Below are positions 1 through 11,110 of a stretch of 64,000 nt of DNA, one piece after another. The stretch is taken from the NCBI GenBank assembly GCA_938015435.1, contig CALLPN010000017.1:61587-125586 (forward strand). The letters are read 5' to 3'. The notes beneath the pieces were generated by a model that saw only the letters and a program-made list of their open reading frames with translations, did not search any database and was not told the origin of the DNA. This stretch comes from an uncultured Saprospiraceae bacterium. Its GTDB lineage: Bacteria > Bacteroidota > Bacteroidia > Chitinophagales > Saprospiraceae. Numbering within the stretch: the first letter of the stretch is position 1; every line of letters begins with the position of its first letter. Made by a program: the position numbers and the translations under genes.

Positions 1-587
1 TTGGTCTGATAGTATGGCTATTCTTTATGTCATTTTTTGAAATTATACTTTATTTTATAAGTCCAGAGACCTACTACTTTAATGCGGACTGGGGAAAAGT
101 GTTGATTCTCTTAGCGATTTGTCTCACCGTACTGCCTATACAGACGACTCTCGAAGAACTCTTATTTAGGTCTTATCTAATGAAAGGTATTGGACTCTAT
201 GCTAAGTCTAAATGGATACCGCTCATTATCACGTCGTTATTATTTGGTCTAGTGCATGGTTCTAATCCAGAAGTAGCTAAATATGGTATAGTACCGATGC
301 AACTTTATTATATATCTGCTGGTCTTCTATTAGGGATTATGACAATTATGGATGATGGCCTTGAGTTAGCTATAGGTGTGCATGCGGCAACCAATATATA
401 CGGAGCATTGTTTGTATGTTATGATGGGAGTGTATTGCAGACAGATAGTATATGGCATGTTACGGATATCAATGCATGGACGATGGCCGGAGTATTTATA
501 TTATCAGGGATTATATTTTTGATGATTTCCAAGAAGATGTTCGATTGGGGATCATGGAGTAAATTGACAGAGAAAATTGAATTATAA
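1..587 (+). CDS. CPBP-family intramembrane metalloprotease (5' partial)
   Basis: Membrane protein of the CPBP (CAAX protease / bacteriocin-processing, Abi) family. The reading frame is open to the left edge of the window (codons from base 3), so the N-terminus is missing and the ATG at 27 is probably internal. The family motifs are present in order: the glutamate pair with arginine (TLEELLFRS), the FxxxH motif (LLFGLVHGS) and the final HxxxN motif (GVHAATNIYG), each in or beside hydrophobic segments. Family members are glutamate/histidine metalloproteases in the inner membrane; the substrate here is unknown. An 18-bp gap to the next gene suggests co-transcription. Family call is firm, substrate unknown. 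Confidence 0.85.
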   Translation, partial: GLIVWLFFMSFFEIILYFISPETYYFNADWGKVLILLAICLTVLPIQTTLEELLFRSYLMKGIGLYAKSKWIPLIITSLLFGLVHGSNPEVAKYGIVPMQLYYISAGLLLGIMTIMDDGLELAIGVHAATNIYGALFVCYDGSVLQTDSIWHVTDINAWTMAGVFILSGIIFLMISKKMFDWGSWSKLTEKIEL

Positions 588-605
588 ATAGATAAATTTC
601 AAATT

Positions 606-1157
606 ATGAATAATAAGAAGATTGTAAAGAAGCTCAAGAAGTATAAAGAAGAAGGTAAATTCTTTAGTCTTCTATCTAAGTATGATGATAACTATACCTC
701 AGCTGTAGTATTAGATGTGAATGATGATTTCGTCGTTTTACAAGAGTTTTTCGAATTTAAGAATATTACAAAATCAATTCTTCCTATATCGACGATTGAG
801 TCTCTTAGAAGAAATGAAAACGACAAGTATCACCAATCGATATTACAAGGAGAAGGACTACTGAAGAAGAAGAAAAAGAAGTACCCAGTAGATATTAGCT
901 CTTGGAAATCAGTATCAAAATCATTAAAGGCTTCAAAACTTTCTGTGATTATAGATTGCGAAAGAGTCAAGGATGATTATTTCGGAATAGGGCAGGTAAA
1001 GCTAGTGAATAAAGACTCGTTAGAAATCAGATATTTTGACGCCCAAGGAGTATTGGATGAGACCAACACAAGATTTCCATTTGATATCATTACTAAACTA
1101 AGTTTTGATAGTCAATATGCCAATATATTTTCAAAGTATACAAGGAAGATTAAGTAA
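606..1157 (+). CDS. Hypothetical cytoplasmic protein with two similar halves
   Basis: 183 residues, no signal peptide or membrane segment. The protein is very lysine-rich at the N-terminus and has a run of six lysines near residue 87. Two stretches look alike: residues about 28-68 (YTSAVVLDVNDDFVVLQEF, then a segment ending in an aspartate/serine-isoleucine pair) and about 122-170 (YFGIGQVKLVNKDSLEIRYF, then FPFDIITKLSF). This suggests a duplicated small beta-barrel fold of the Sm/SH3 type; that is inference from the pattern only. It lies 18 bp after the CPBP gene and 40 bp before the M1 peptidase gene. I do not recognise a named family. Confidence 0.7.
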   Translation: MNNKKIVKKLKKYKEEGKFFSLLSKYDDNYTSAVVLDVNDDFVVLQEFFEFKNITKSILPISTIESLRRNENDKYHQSILQGEGLLKKKKKKYPVDISSWKSVSKSLKASKLSVIIDCERVKDDYFGIGQVKLVNKDSLEIRYFDAQGVLDETNTRFPFDIITKLSFDSQYANIFSKYTRKIK

Positions 1158-1197
1158 GGGAGCTCATCTTTGCAAAGTTTTAAAATTAAAATTGAAT

Positions 1198-3075
1198 ATG
1201 AAATTATTATTACAAACGCTTTTTATAGCAATCCTAACATTACCAATCAGTACCATAGCTAATGCTCAAGCAGATCGCTGGCAACAATCCATTAAGTACA
1301 AGATGGATATTGATATGGATGTAAAGAAAAATCAATACAAAGGCAAGCAGTACATTCAATATGTCAACAACTCTCCGGATGCGTTAAACAAAGTTTTTTA
1401 CCATATGTACTTCAATGCTTTTCAGCCTAATAGTATGATGGATGTAAGATCACGAAACATAGCGGATCCAGATCGTAGAGTTGGCGATAGAATCTCATTA
1501 CTCAAAGATGACGAGATCGGTTACATCAAAGTAAATTCACTCAAGCACCAAGGTGAAAAAGTGAAATACGAAATGGTAGGTACGATATTAGAAGTGACTC
1601 TAAATACACCAATAGCGCCAGGAAGCAGTACTTTATTTGAGATGGATTTTGATGCTCAAATCCCTTTGCAAGTGAGAAGGTCTGGACGTGATAGTGCTGA
1701 AGGTGTAAGGTTCTCCATGTCGCAATGGTATCCTAAGATGGCGAACTATGATTATCAAGGATGGCATGCTAATCCATACGTAGGAAGAGAGTTTTATGGG
1801 ATATGGGGAGATTATGCAGTAACGATTCATATCGATAAGGATTATGTAGTAGGTGCAACTGGTCAACTTCAAAATATGGACGAGATTGGATACGGATATG
1901 GCAAAGGAAAATCAAAAGCGAAGAAGGGAAAAATTACGTATAAATTCTTAGCTCAAAATGTTCATGATTTTGCTTGGGGTGCAGATCCTGATTACACACA
2001 TGAGACTTTTCAGGTAGAGGATGGACCATTACTTCACTTCTTATATCAGCCAGGCGAAAAGACGACAGAAAATTGGCAAAACCTTCCTAAAGCGATGGCC
2101 GCAGCTTACAAGTGGATGAGCGCTAGATATGGCGAGTACCCTTATGCTAATTACTATTTTGTACAAGGTGGTGATGGTGGTATGGAATACCCACAACTTA
2201 CATTGATCACAGGAGAGAGAAGTTATGGAAGTCTAGTTGGTGTATCTATACACGAATGGATGCACAGTTGGTATCAGATGATATTAGCAACTAATGAAGC
2301 GCTATATCCATGGATGGACGAAGGGTTTACATCTTTCGGTAGTACAGAGACTATGGACTACCTCAAGAAGGAAGGATTCGTACCAGGAGAGATCGCTGAC
2401 AATCCTTTTTTAGGAACATTCAATGGTCAAGCTAATATCGCTCTGAGTGGAATGGAAGAGCCCTTATCTACCCATGCAGATCACTATACTACCAATAGAG
2501 CTTACGGAGTTGGATCTTATGTCAAAGGGCAAGTATTCCTCAAGCAACTAGAGTACATAATCGGTAAAGAAGCATTCGATATAGCATTACTTGATTATTA
2601 CAATACCTGGAAATTTAAACATCCTAATCCAAATGACTTCATTAGAGTATTTGAAAAAAATAGTGGATTAGAACTGGATTGGTATAAAGAATATATGGTC
2701 AATACAACGCACTATATCGACTATGGTGTAGATACCATTACTTATAATGGAAATACGGAAATAATTCTATCGCGTCAAGGTGTAATGCCAATGCCCTTAG
2801 ATGTATTAGTCGAAAGTGAAGGTGGAAAGAAAATGATGTATAATATTCCATTACAAATCATGAGAGGGGCAAAAGCTAATGATAGTGGAATGGAAGATTA
2901 TGAAATAGCTGAAGATTGGCCATGGACACATCCAACTTATACACTTACACTTCCTAAGAAGTTTGGAAAAATCAAGAATGTCACTATCGATCCAAATTAC
3001 GGTATGGTAGATGTCAATCAGAACAATAATGTGTGGCCTAGAGAAGAAGTAATTTCCGAGGGAGAAAGAGAGTAG
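1198..3075 (+). CDS. Secreted M1-family metallopeptidase (aminopeptidase N-like)
   Basis: 625-residue exported zinc peptidase of the gluzincin M1 family. The zinc site is complete: HEWMH at residues 352-356 and, exactly 18 residues later, the glutamate of WMDEG (375). Upstream, GGMEYP (327-332) stands where classical aminopeptidases have GxMEN, a variation common in the Bacteroidota branch. I chose the ATG at 1198 because it starts a good signal peptide (MKLLLQTLFIAILTLPIST, ending ANAQA); the frame stays open to 1105 but that overlaps the previous gene. Likely a periplasmic or surface aminopeptidase that feeds on peptides. A long hairpin terminator follows the stop. Function by family is firm, substrate unknown. 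Confidence 0.9.
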   Translation: MKLLLQTLFIAILTLPISTIANAQADRWQQSIKYKMDIDMDVKKNQYKGKQYIQYVNNSPDALNKVFYHMYFNAFQPNSMMDVRSRNIADPDRRVGDRISLLKDDEIGYIKVNSLKHQGEKVKYEMVGTILEVTLNTPIAPGSSTLFEMDFDAQIPLQVRRSGRDSAEGVRFSMSQWYPKMANYDYQGWHANPYVGREFYGIWGDYAVTIHIDKDYVVGATGQLQNMDEIGYGYGKGKSKAKKGKITYKFLAQNVHDFAWGADPDYTHETFQVEDGPLLHFLYQPGEKTTENWQNLPKAMAAAYKWMSARYGEYPYANYYFVQGGDGGMEYPQLTLITGERSYGSLVGVSIHEWMHSWYQMILATNEALYPWMDEGFTSFGSTETMDYLKKEGFVPGEIADNPFLGTFNGQANIALSGMEEPLSTHADHYTTNRAYGVGSYVKGQVFLKQLEYIIGKEAFDIALLDYYNTWKFKHPNPNDFIRVFEKNSGLELDWYKEYMVNTTHYIDYGVDTITYNGNTEIILSRQGVMPMPLDVLVESEGGKKMMYNIPLQIMRGAKANDSGMEDYEIAEDWPWTHPTYTLTLPKKFGKIKNVTIDPNYGMVDVNQNNNVWPREEVISEGERE

Positions 3076-3102
3076 GGGATTTAATATAATTCAATTTAGG
3101 GG

Positions 3103-3156
3103 AAGCCTAGGTAAGAGGTGTGTTTCAAATAAAAAACACACTTTTTACCTAGGCTT
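3103..3156. terminator. Long hairpin, probable bidirectional terminator
   Basis: Imperfect inverted repeat: AAGCCTAGGTAAGAGGTGTG at the left and its near complement ending in TTTACCTAGGCTT at the right, with an A-rich loop, followed by TTTTGTATTTT. It sits between the M1 peptidase gene and the convergent WG-repeat gene, so it probably stops transcripts from the left. Confidence 0.8.
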
Positions 3157-3240
3157 TTGTATTTTATTACTATACATATCCCAAAATGACATTTCGATTC
3201 TTCTAAACGTAATGGACATTACTATTACGCTAATAGTGAA

Positions 3241-6093
3241 TTACTTGTCTTCCAATAATTTTTTTTCTTTGAGATTGTAGACGACTTTTGTTTTGTCGCT
3301 TTTGGTAATTGAAAGATATTCTATAGGAAGTTTTTTAGTATTGAATTTTTCGCTTATTTCATTAATGTCATCGAATTTTTCTATTAGCTCTAGATCATAG
3401 GAATAGATATGGAATTTGTGCGTTGATTTGTATGTATCAGCGACTTTGAAACTTAGTTTAGCATAGAAGTATTTAGCATTTATTTTTTTGACTTCAATAC
3501 CGTCTGATGGTTCTAGTCGGATAGTTTTAAATCTTTTTCCTATAATATAGTTCGATGTAGAATCGCTTGCAGTATATATCTTTTTATCATCGCGCGAAGA
3601 CCGTATTGTATTATAGATAAAATCTGTTTTCGCATTTCCTATAGAGTCGACAATACCGTAGAAGCCATTTGATTTGCATGAGTAATAACCATTTTGCAGA
3701 TTAGACAACGATTCATATGGTACCGATACGATTTTATTATCTAACGTGTCTATGATATGTGTTGATATGTTACCGTTTTTATCTTTTTCAGATACGGTAG
3801 CATAAGGTTCACTCATACCAAAGCATGTAGCACTGATGTATTTTAGAGGGATGATTTGTTTTCCGAGTTTATTAACATAGCCATACAGAATGTCTGGTTC
3901 TCCAATAGCTTTTATTTTTCTATTGTTTTCTTCTAATTTTTGTAGAGTTGTTTCCAAGCCTTCTTTTATTTTTTTAAAATCCTTTTCTTTGTCATCGGAG
4001 GAGGGATGATCTGTGTCAAAGGTTTTAATAACGTCTTCTAGTTTTTTGATGTATGATCTATCTTGTAGAATTCCAACAGGTATCCTATTTTGGAAATAAT
4101 CAGAACCATTCATTTTGGAAATTATGTCATAGTCCAGAGTATTTACTTTGTTTCCTTGTGCATTATAGAAAATGTTTCTTTTACTGTCATAGTCAGATAC
4201 TAAATATACCCCGTCATCGATAAAATTAAATCTTCCGGTGAAAGGTTTGACCAGCCAGTTTCCATCAAAATCTACTATTCCGGATTTAAATTTATATTTG
4301 CTGATCGCCACATCTGCATCGTTCGCCACATAAATAGTCCCTTTGTTGTATTTCATTTTACGCACCCATCTTTCAGCTATGGAATAGCCAGCGGGAGTGA
4401 TTTCTTTTAGGTCATCATTTAATACTTTGCACGAGGGGTGTTGGTTTTCTGCGTAAACGCAAAAGTATGCAGTCTTCTTTGTTTTAGGGTCAGTTATGAT
4501 TTCTATTTTTTTGTATCGATTGTTATCTACAAGATTTCCATCACTGTTGGTGAGCGCATACATTTTGCCTATTTCTTTTATTTTATATTTTGACTTGATA
4601 GTGCTTTTAGTCTTGCTGCGATTGTTCATTCTTTCTTTAATCACATTGCCTAGGAAGTCTAATGTGATGTAGGATGTATCCGTAGGTACACTTATTTTCC
4701 GTTTTACACAGTCAACAGATATTTTACTTCTGTTTTTTGTGGAAGCTATTATTTTGTTGTCTGAGATTCTAACTAATGAAGATGAACTGTCGGTAACAAC
4801 TAAAGCGAAATCAATGCATTCATACGTCCTGATAGAATGGTTATCTGCTTTTATTATTGGTTTTTGATTTATATCCATTAATCCGAAAAGGTCTTTGTAG
4901 GTAGGACCTGCAACAGAATAATGGAACATACCTTCTGCTGAACTGGGTGTCAAGCTTTTTACTGTATCGCATTCTATAAGTTTATTTAGATTGCTGTCTA
5001 ATACAGAATGCATATTATCTATACTGCAAAGAACATATTTGTTATCAACTTTTATTTTGGTATAAATAGTGTCTAAAAGCATATTTCCATTTATATCATA
5101 TAACCCCTTCGATCTTGCTCTTGTTTTATTATTTATAATTGATCCAGTACTTATGACGGAATATAATTTACCATAGCCAGCCAATTTTATTTCATTGTTG
5201 CCAAACGATTTGACCTTTTTAAGGCTTGAGTCGTATAATGTTGATTCGCCATTCTGATTTTTAATAATGACAGAATTTTTTGTAGATGAAAAGGAGTTCT
5301 CTGATTTTGTAAATATTTTTCCATACTTATCAAATAGATGATATTCTTTTTTTGAGCTACTTTTTTCAGTTGGTGTTTTTAATATACCACAAAATAATTC
5401 GCCTTTCGTTAGGCTTAGAATATCGGAATATATATGTTCAGTCAACCTCTTTTTATTGTTATAGATTGCAAATAATCCATCTTTACCTACACCGATAACC
5501 TCATTGTTTATTATAAAGGCATCTTCCACAGGGATAGTTAATTTTTCTTTTCCCAAACTATCAATTGCCATAAATAAGTTATCCCTAGTAGTTACGATAT
5601 GGTTGTTAGGTACATGAAATCCAAATCCAGATATACGTTTTTTACTACTTCTGTTTTTTTGATTGTATGGCTCGTAATGTTTAATCGGAGCTTCAGGGTT
5701 GATGAAGTAATCAACCTTAGCATAGGCGTCGCTTATGACAACTAAGTTAGTAGAAGGGGCTGGATTGCCTTTTCCGTATAAGTATAATTTACTTCGAACT
5801 TTACGTACGATAGGTCCTGGTGTACCATATGTTTTTTGGTCTTTAATAACATGATCGAGTAGCCGTATTCCCTTCATGTTGTATACAGCCCAAAGGTCGT
5901 TTTTTAAAACCGCGATTATTTTATTTTCCGTATGTACAACAATATCTTCAAAATTCGTAGGAATAATGATTTTGCCTTTTTCATCAACAATTCCATATTT
6001 TCCATTTGATAGGAATGGGATTCGATCGGTTTGTGCAACTAGAATTGTGGAAGCTAGAAATAAAAGAGTAGAAAATAGTATTAGTTTTTTCAT
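3241..6093 (-). CDS. Exported WG-repeat (KWG) protein, 950 aa
   Basis: Begins with a clear signal peptide (MKKLILFSTLLFLASTILVAQ), so it is exported to the periplasm or surface. The rest is a long beta-rich protein built from degenerate WG/KWG repeats, seen best near residues 24-50 (LSNGKYGIVDEKGKIIIPTN), in the region with LYGYVNKLGKQIIPLKY, and near GFYGIVDSIGNAKTDFIYN; other copies with D-x-x-G-N turns lie between. A charged helical stretch rich in Lys/Glu (around DDKEKDFKKIKEGLETTL) interrupts the repeats in the last third. The next WG gene lies 25 bp upstream in the same direction, so the two are probably one transcript. WG proteins are common in Bacteroidota but have no agreed function. 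Confidence 0.85.
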   Translation of the reverse strand: MKKLILFSTLLFLASTILVAQTDRIPFLSNGKYGIVDEKGKIIIPTNFEDIVVHTENKIIAVLKNDLWAVYNMKGIRLLDHVIKDQKTYGTPGPIVRKVRSKLYLYGKGNPAPSTNLVVISDAYAKVDYFINPEAPIKHYEPYNQKNRSSKKRISGFGFHVPNNHIVTTRDNLFMAIDSLGKEKLTIPVEDAFIINNEVIGVGKDGLFAIYNNKKRLTEHIYSDILSLTKGELFCGILKTPTEKSSSKKEYHLFDKYGKIFTKSENSFSSTKNSVIIKNQNGESTLYDSSLKKVKSFGNNEIKLAGYGKLYSVISTGSIINNKTRARSKGLYDINGNMLLDTIYTKIKVDNKYVLCSIDNMHSVLDSNLNKLIECDTVKSLTPSSAEGMFHYSVAGPTYKDLFGLMDINQKPIIKADNHSIRTYECIDFALVVTDSSSSLVRISDNKIIASTKNRSKISVDCVKRKISVPTDTSYITLDFLGNVIKERMNNRSKTKSTIKSKYKIKEIGKMYALTNSDGNLVDNNRYKKIEIITDPKTKKTAYFCVYAENQHPSCKVLNDDLKEITPAGYSIAERWVRKMKYNKGTIYVANDADVAISKYKFKSGIVDFDGNWLVKPFTGRFNFIDDGVYLVSDYDSKRNIFYNAQGNKVNTLDYDIISKMNGSDYFQNRIPVGILQDRSYIKKLEDVIKTFDTDHPSSDDKEKDFKKIKEGLETTLQKLEENNRKIKAIGEPDILYGYVNKLGKQIIPLKYISATCFGMSEPYATVSEKDKNGNISTHIIDTLDNKIVSVPYESLSNLQNGYYSCKSNGFYGIVDSIGNAKTDFIYNTIRSSRDDKKIYTASDSTSNYIIGKRFKTIRLEPSDGIEVKKINAKYFYAKLSFKVADTYKSTHKFHIYSYDLELIEKFDDINEISEKFNTKKLPIEYLSITKSDKTKVVYNLKEKKLLEDK

Positions 6094-6118
6094 TTTGCAT
6101 TTGATTAAGTATAATTAT

Positions 6119-7786
6119 CTAAAAACCGAATATGACTTCCTGTAATTCGTAGTCGGCATGTTTGGCATTTCCGGATATTTTGCAGTCTGGATATTGTTTT
6201 CGTAATCTAGTCTTATTTATTTCTGAAATGTCCATGTTTACAATAAATAATTTTTCAAGATTTTTTTGTCCGTCAACCATTTCTATTAGGTTGTTTGAGG
6301 AGGTACAACTTCTTAATGATAGTTGAGTTAATGTGTTTAGATAATTCGGAAATTTTGTAAGTGCTCTGCAATTGTCTAATCTAAGGATTTTAAGTTTTGT
6401 TAGTTTTCGTAGATCAGGTATTTCTTTCAAGTCTTTTATACGAATTGTTAATTCGTGAAGTTCTGTCAATTTGGAAATGTTTTTAACGTCATCTATGTCG
6501 CTGCAAACAAATGTTTTTATTTGATCTGAATTTTCCAAATTAGAGCTTAAGTCATGTATGGTTTGTTCTTTTAATTTTGTGTCGTATACTATTTTGTTTG
6601 TGGTTAAATCTTCTACATAGAATCGTTTTGTTTTACTGTTTTTCATGGAGATCAAATTTCCTTTTACTGCCATCGCCAAGTCATTTAGTGTATAAATATT
6701 TTTTTCTAGGGTCGCATCAAATATTGTTGTTGTTGATTTTTCACCTTCTAATTTGTATATAATTCGAAAATATTGATTTTTAATTCGATTGATATAATAT
6801 TTATTTGTTCCAGGTATCTCAGGAATTGATATCTCTATTCCCTTGTTATTGTAGATTTTGGACGAACTCTTTTCGTTTTTTTGATTTCGGAATTCGGCAA
6901 GTATAAGCCCTGCTTCACTTATTTTGAAACTAAATATATTTTTTGTTTCAAGAAATACCTCTCCTTTAGAGTTGACATAGGCTAGGAAGTCGCCTGATTT
7001 GGTGTAATCTTCTTGATATATTGAGAGCGTTACAATACCATTATGTGATCTGGAATTTCGTTTGATTGGAATTCCATTGAATTCGTTTTGACTATCAAAA
7101 ATAATGTCACCTTTTTTATTAATCATATATACTCGATAAGTTCTTTTAATTTTATTTTCAGGTATGAGAGTCGTTATTACCGAAACGCCATCGAAAAAAG
7201 AAGTGACCTCTTTTATTTTAAGTATAGAAGGTGGTATAATGTCTAGTTCGTGGCCAAGATCATTTATGTAAACCCACTTGTTAGATCTTGTTCTTACTGC
7301 AGCTAAACCGTCATTAAAAACATCTGCCTTGTAGTATCCTTTAGGGCTAAAAACGGTATTTCCATTCGTGTCTAAAAAATAATAATAACTATTGGACCAT
7401 GAAGATTTACTGTCTTCTATCTTTTCTGCTAGATGATAACCTTCACTGCATGGTGTGATGCTTTTATAAGTTCCACGTAATTGCCTACTTCTTTTAGTGT
7501 TTAAATCAAAAATCGAATGTTTATTGCTTTCTTGGTTATATGTTATTATATTTCCACAGGTACCTAGTTCTATATCTGCCATTCCTCCAATCCATCCTCG
7601 ATCTGGTTTTCCGTCAAGAGAGTTTATTACTTGTTCCCCTTTTGGAAGACTTGCTATTTTGGTTCCGTTTTCATCTAGAAGTATTTGTGGGTCCGAGAGT
7701 ATTGGCAACACAGTTTCTATCTGAGCCTGTAAGTAATAAGAAAAGAAACATAATATTATTGTAAATGCTGTTGATTGTATACGCAT
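6119..7786 (-). CDS. Exported WG-repeat-like protein with C-terminal leucine-rich repeats
   Basis: 555 residues with a signal peptide (MRIQSTAFTIILCFFSYYLQ, then AQ). The first 380 residues resemble the WG repeats of the downstream neighbour, with LDTNGNTVFSPKGYYKADVF and YINDLGHELDIIPPSIL-type units. The last ~130 residues change character: LTELHELTIRIKDLKEIPDL, then LRKLTKLKILRLDNC and LTQLSLRSC form leucine-rich repeats like those of Bacteroidota surface proteins. It is first in a probable two-gene transcript with the 950-residue protein 25 bp downstream. LRRs usually bind proteins, so a surface binding role is possible but not shown. No enzyme motif seen. Confidence 0.82.
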   Translation of the reverse strand: MRIQSTAFTIILCFFSYYLQAQIETVLPILSDPQILLDENGTKIASLPKGEQVINSLDGKPDRGWIGGMADIELGTCGNIITYNQESNKHSIFDLNTKRSRQLRGTYKSITPCSEGYHLAEKIEDSKSSWSNSYYYFLDTNGNTVFSPKGYYKADVFNDGLAAVRTRSNKWVYINDLGHELDIIPPSILKIKEVTSFFDGVSVITTLIPENKIKRTYRVYMINKKGDIIFDSQNEFNGIPIKRNSRSHNGIVTLSIYQEDYTKSGDFLAYVNSKGEVFLETKNIFSFKISEAGLILAEFRNQKNEKSSSKIYNNKGIEISIPEIPGTNKYYINRIKNQYFRIIYKLEGEKSTTTIFDATLEKNIYTLNDLAMAVKGNLISMKNSKTKRFYVEDLTTNKIVYDTKLKEQTIHDLSSNLENSDQIKTFVCSDIDDVKNISKLTELHELTIRIKDLKEIPDLRKLTKLKILRLDNCRALTKFPNYLNTLTQLSLRSCTSSNNLIEMVDGQKNLEKLFIVNMDISEINKTRLRKQYPDCKISGNAKHADYELQEVIFGF

Positions 7787-8018
7787 TGATCTGTTATTTT
7801 GGTATTGAAAAATGGAAGTTTCCTAAATGGAAATTACTATTTCTAGAGCTCGTTCTCGTTATTTAGCGGAGACATTCTTAGTTACTCGAAGTCTAATAAC
7901 TATTTTGCATTCAAAGTAAATTATTTCTTAACGAATATAATAATAGTATATTACTAGTACACGGTTTTTAAGGTTTAAGTGGTAAAGGTTTACTCAATAC
8001 TTGAAATAGTGTTTGAAA

Positions 8019-8053
8019 AAAAGCAGTAAACCCAATTCAGGATTTACTGCTTT
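8019..8053 (-). terminator. Intrinsic terminator of the desaturase gene
   Basis: Perfect stem AAGCAGTAAA / TTTACTGCTT (8021-8030 with 8043-8052). Read on the minus strand the stem is followed by a T-run (complement of 8015-8020). It lies just past the stop of the minus-strand desaturase gene. Confidence 0.85.
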
Positions 8054-8084
8054 ATATATTTATTCCATGAAATATTACCTTTCG

Positions 8085-9185
8085 TTATGCCGCCATTCCC
8101 ATTTGTTCCATAATTCTAAATTCTTTGAAAGTAATCATGCGATTGCTTTTTTCATCCCAAAGTTTGTGAGAAGCTAACTTTAGACTTTCCCAAAATCCTA
8201 ATACCGTCGTGTATTTGTTAAGCCAAGGATTTTCATTGATACATTGTTTGAGATTGTAGTTAGGTATTGCAGGATTAAGATGGTGTACATGATGTATGCC
8301 AATGTTACCAGTTAACCAATTAAATACTCTAGGTACTTTATAGTACGAACTGCCTCTTAAAGCAGAAGTAACATAGTCCCATTTGTCTTTCCATGCTTTG
8401 TATGCTTCTTCGTGTTGATGCTGTACATAGAAAAACCATATCGCTATGATCGCAAATGGTACCATTACCGCTGCGTGTGTAACAAAAAATTTCCACCAGT
8501 TAAGTGTGAGAGCTAACACAACAAAAATAGTTATCAGTGCTAGGTTATTCCATATAAGGGTCTTCTTCACCTTTTTAAATTGTATAAGGTTGATCAGTGG
8601 TAATCTATTGTGTATTAGGATATAGTATAGAGGACCTAATACGAACATTACAAGAGGTGATCGATACACTTTATATTTAAAGCGCCCCCATTTGGATAAA
8701 GCTTTATATTCCGCAACTGTCAATGTATTGATATCTCCTATATCCCTAAGTTCTAGTAAGCCGTTGTTAGCGTGATGTACATGATGAGATTTGGCCCAAT
8801 ACTTATAAGGTATCATACTGACCATACTACAGCAAAAGCCTATTATATTCCTAGCGGTATTACTTTTTAGAAAAGATCTATGACCACAATCGTGCTGTAT
8901 AATGAAGATACGAACTAAGAAGAACGCGTTGATCATACCTAGACCAAATGTAATAAATACACTATAGTCATATGATAGATACATCAAGATCCATAGTGCT
9001 ACGAACGGCAGAAATGAATTAAACATCTGACGAATAGCAACTCCAGTCTTTGGTTTCGTATATTTTGAAAGAGATCGTACTAGCTTATTTGGAATATCTA
9101 TGTTCATAGACAGATCTTCAACAGTATTCGGATTAACTACTTCTATTGCTTTACTCGGTGCATTCTGTTCAATTATAGTATTCAT
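8085..9185 (-). CDS. Membrane fatty acid desaturase (acyl-lipid type)
   Basis: 366-residue integral membrane di-iron desaturase. The three histidine boxes are all present: HDCGH (98-102), SHHVHHAN about 36 residues later, and GIHHVHHLNP near residue 300; hydrophobic pairs lie between them as in the FADS superfamily. Such enzymes put a double bond into lipid-bound acyl chains using oxygen and an electron donor, here likely to adjust membrane fluidity. Length and box spacing fit the omega-6/delta-12-like bacterial group; the position of the double bond cannot be read from the sequence. The gene stands alone with its own terminator, and a TATATTTG -7 box lies about 41 bp upstream. Confidence 0.92.
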   Translation of the reverse strand: MNTIIEQNAPSKAIEVVNPNTVEDLSMNIDIPNKLVRSLSKYTKPKTGVAIRQMFNSFLPFVALWILMYLSYDYSVFITFGLGMINAFFLVRIFIIQHDCGHRSFLKSNTARNIIGFCCSMVSMIPYKYWAKSHHVHHANNGLLELRDIGDINTLTVAEYKALSKWGRFKYKVYRSPLVMFVLGPLYYILIHNRLPLINLIQFKKVKKTLIWNNLALITIFVVLALTLNWWKFFVTHAAVMVPFAIIAIWFFYVQHQHEEAYKAWKDKWDYVTSALRGSSYYKVPRVFNWLTGNIGIHHVHHLNPAIPNYNLKQCINENPWLNKYTTVLGFWESLKLASHKLWDEKSNRMITFKEFRIMEQMGMAA

Positions 9186-9225
9186 CTGATTGATTGTTTA
9201 CGTTTACTGATAATTAACGAATCCT

Positions 9226-9233
9226 CAAATATA
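9226..9233 (-). promoter_or_regulatory. Bacteroidota -7 box of the desaturase gene
   Basis: CAAATATA on the plus strand, i.e. TATATTTG on the minus strand, matching TAnnTTTG, 41 bp before the desaturase start. No clear TTTG -33 element at the usual distance. Confidence 0.5.
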
Positions 9234-9431
9234 GATATTGGTTACTACACTTAGAGTTTAATTAATGTCAAATTCTATTAACTAGTACCGTGTAACATAA
9301 TAATATGGTTCATTGTTGATTTTTCAATCCTTTTTGCGATAATTTGAGGAATCTTATTCATTGATAATAAATAGGTTACGTGAATTCAAAATTTATCTTT
9401 CTTATAGATTTAGATTTAAGCTTAATTCATC

Positions 9432-9439
9432 TACCTTTG
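9432..9439 (+). promoter_or_regulatory. Bacteroidota -7 box of pyrG
   Basis: TACCTTTG matches the TAnnTTTG consensus and lies 48 bp before the pyrG ATG. The -33 element is weak. Confidence 0.55.
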
Positions 9440-9478
9440 TCATCCGTAATGAAATTTCCATCTAAGGAAATATCTTAA

Positions 9479-11098
<1,620 letters not shown>

Positions 11099-11110
11099 AA
11101 GTATCGAATT

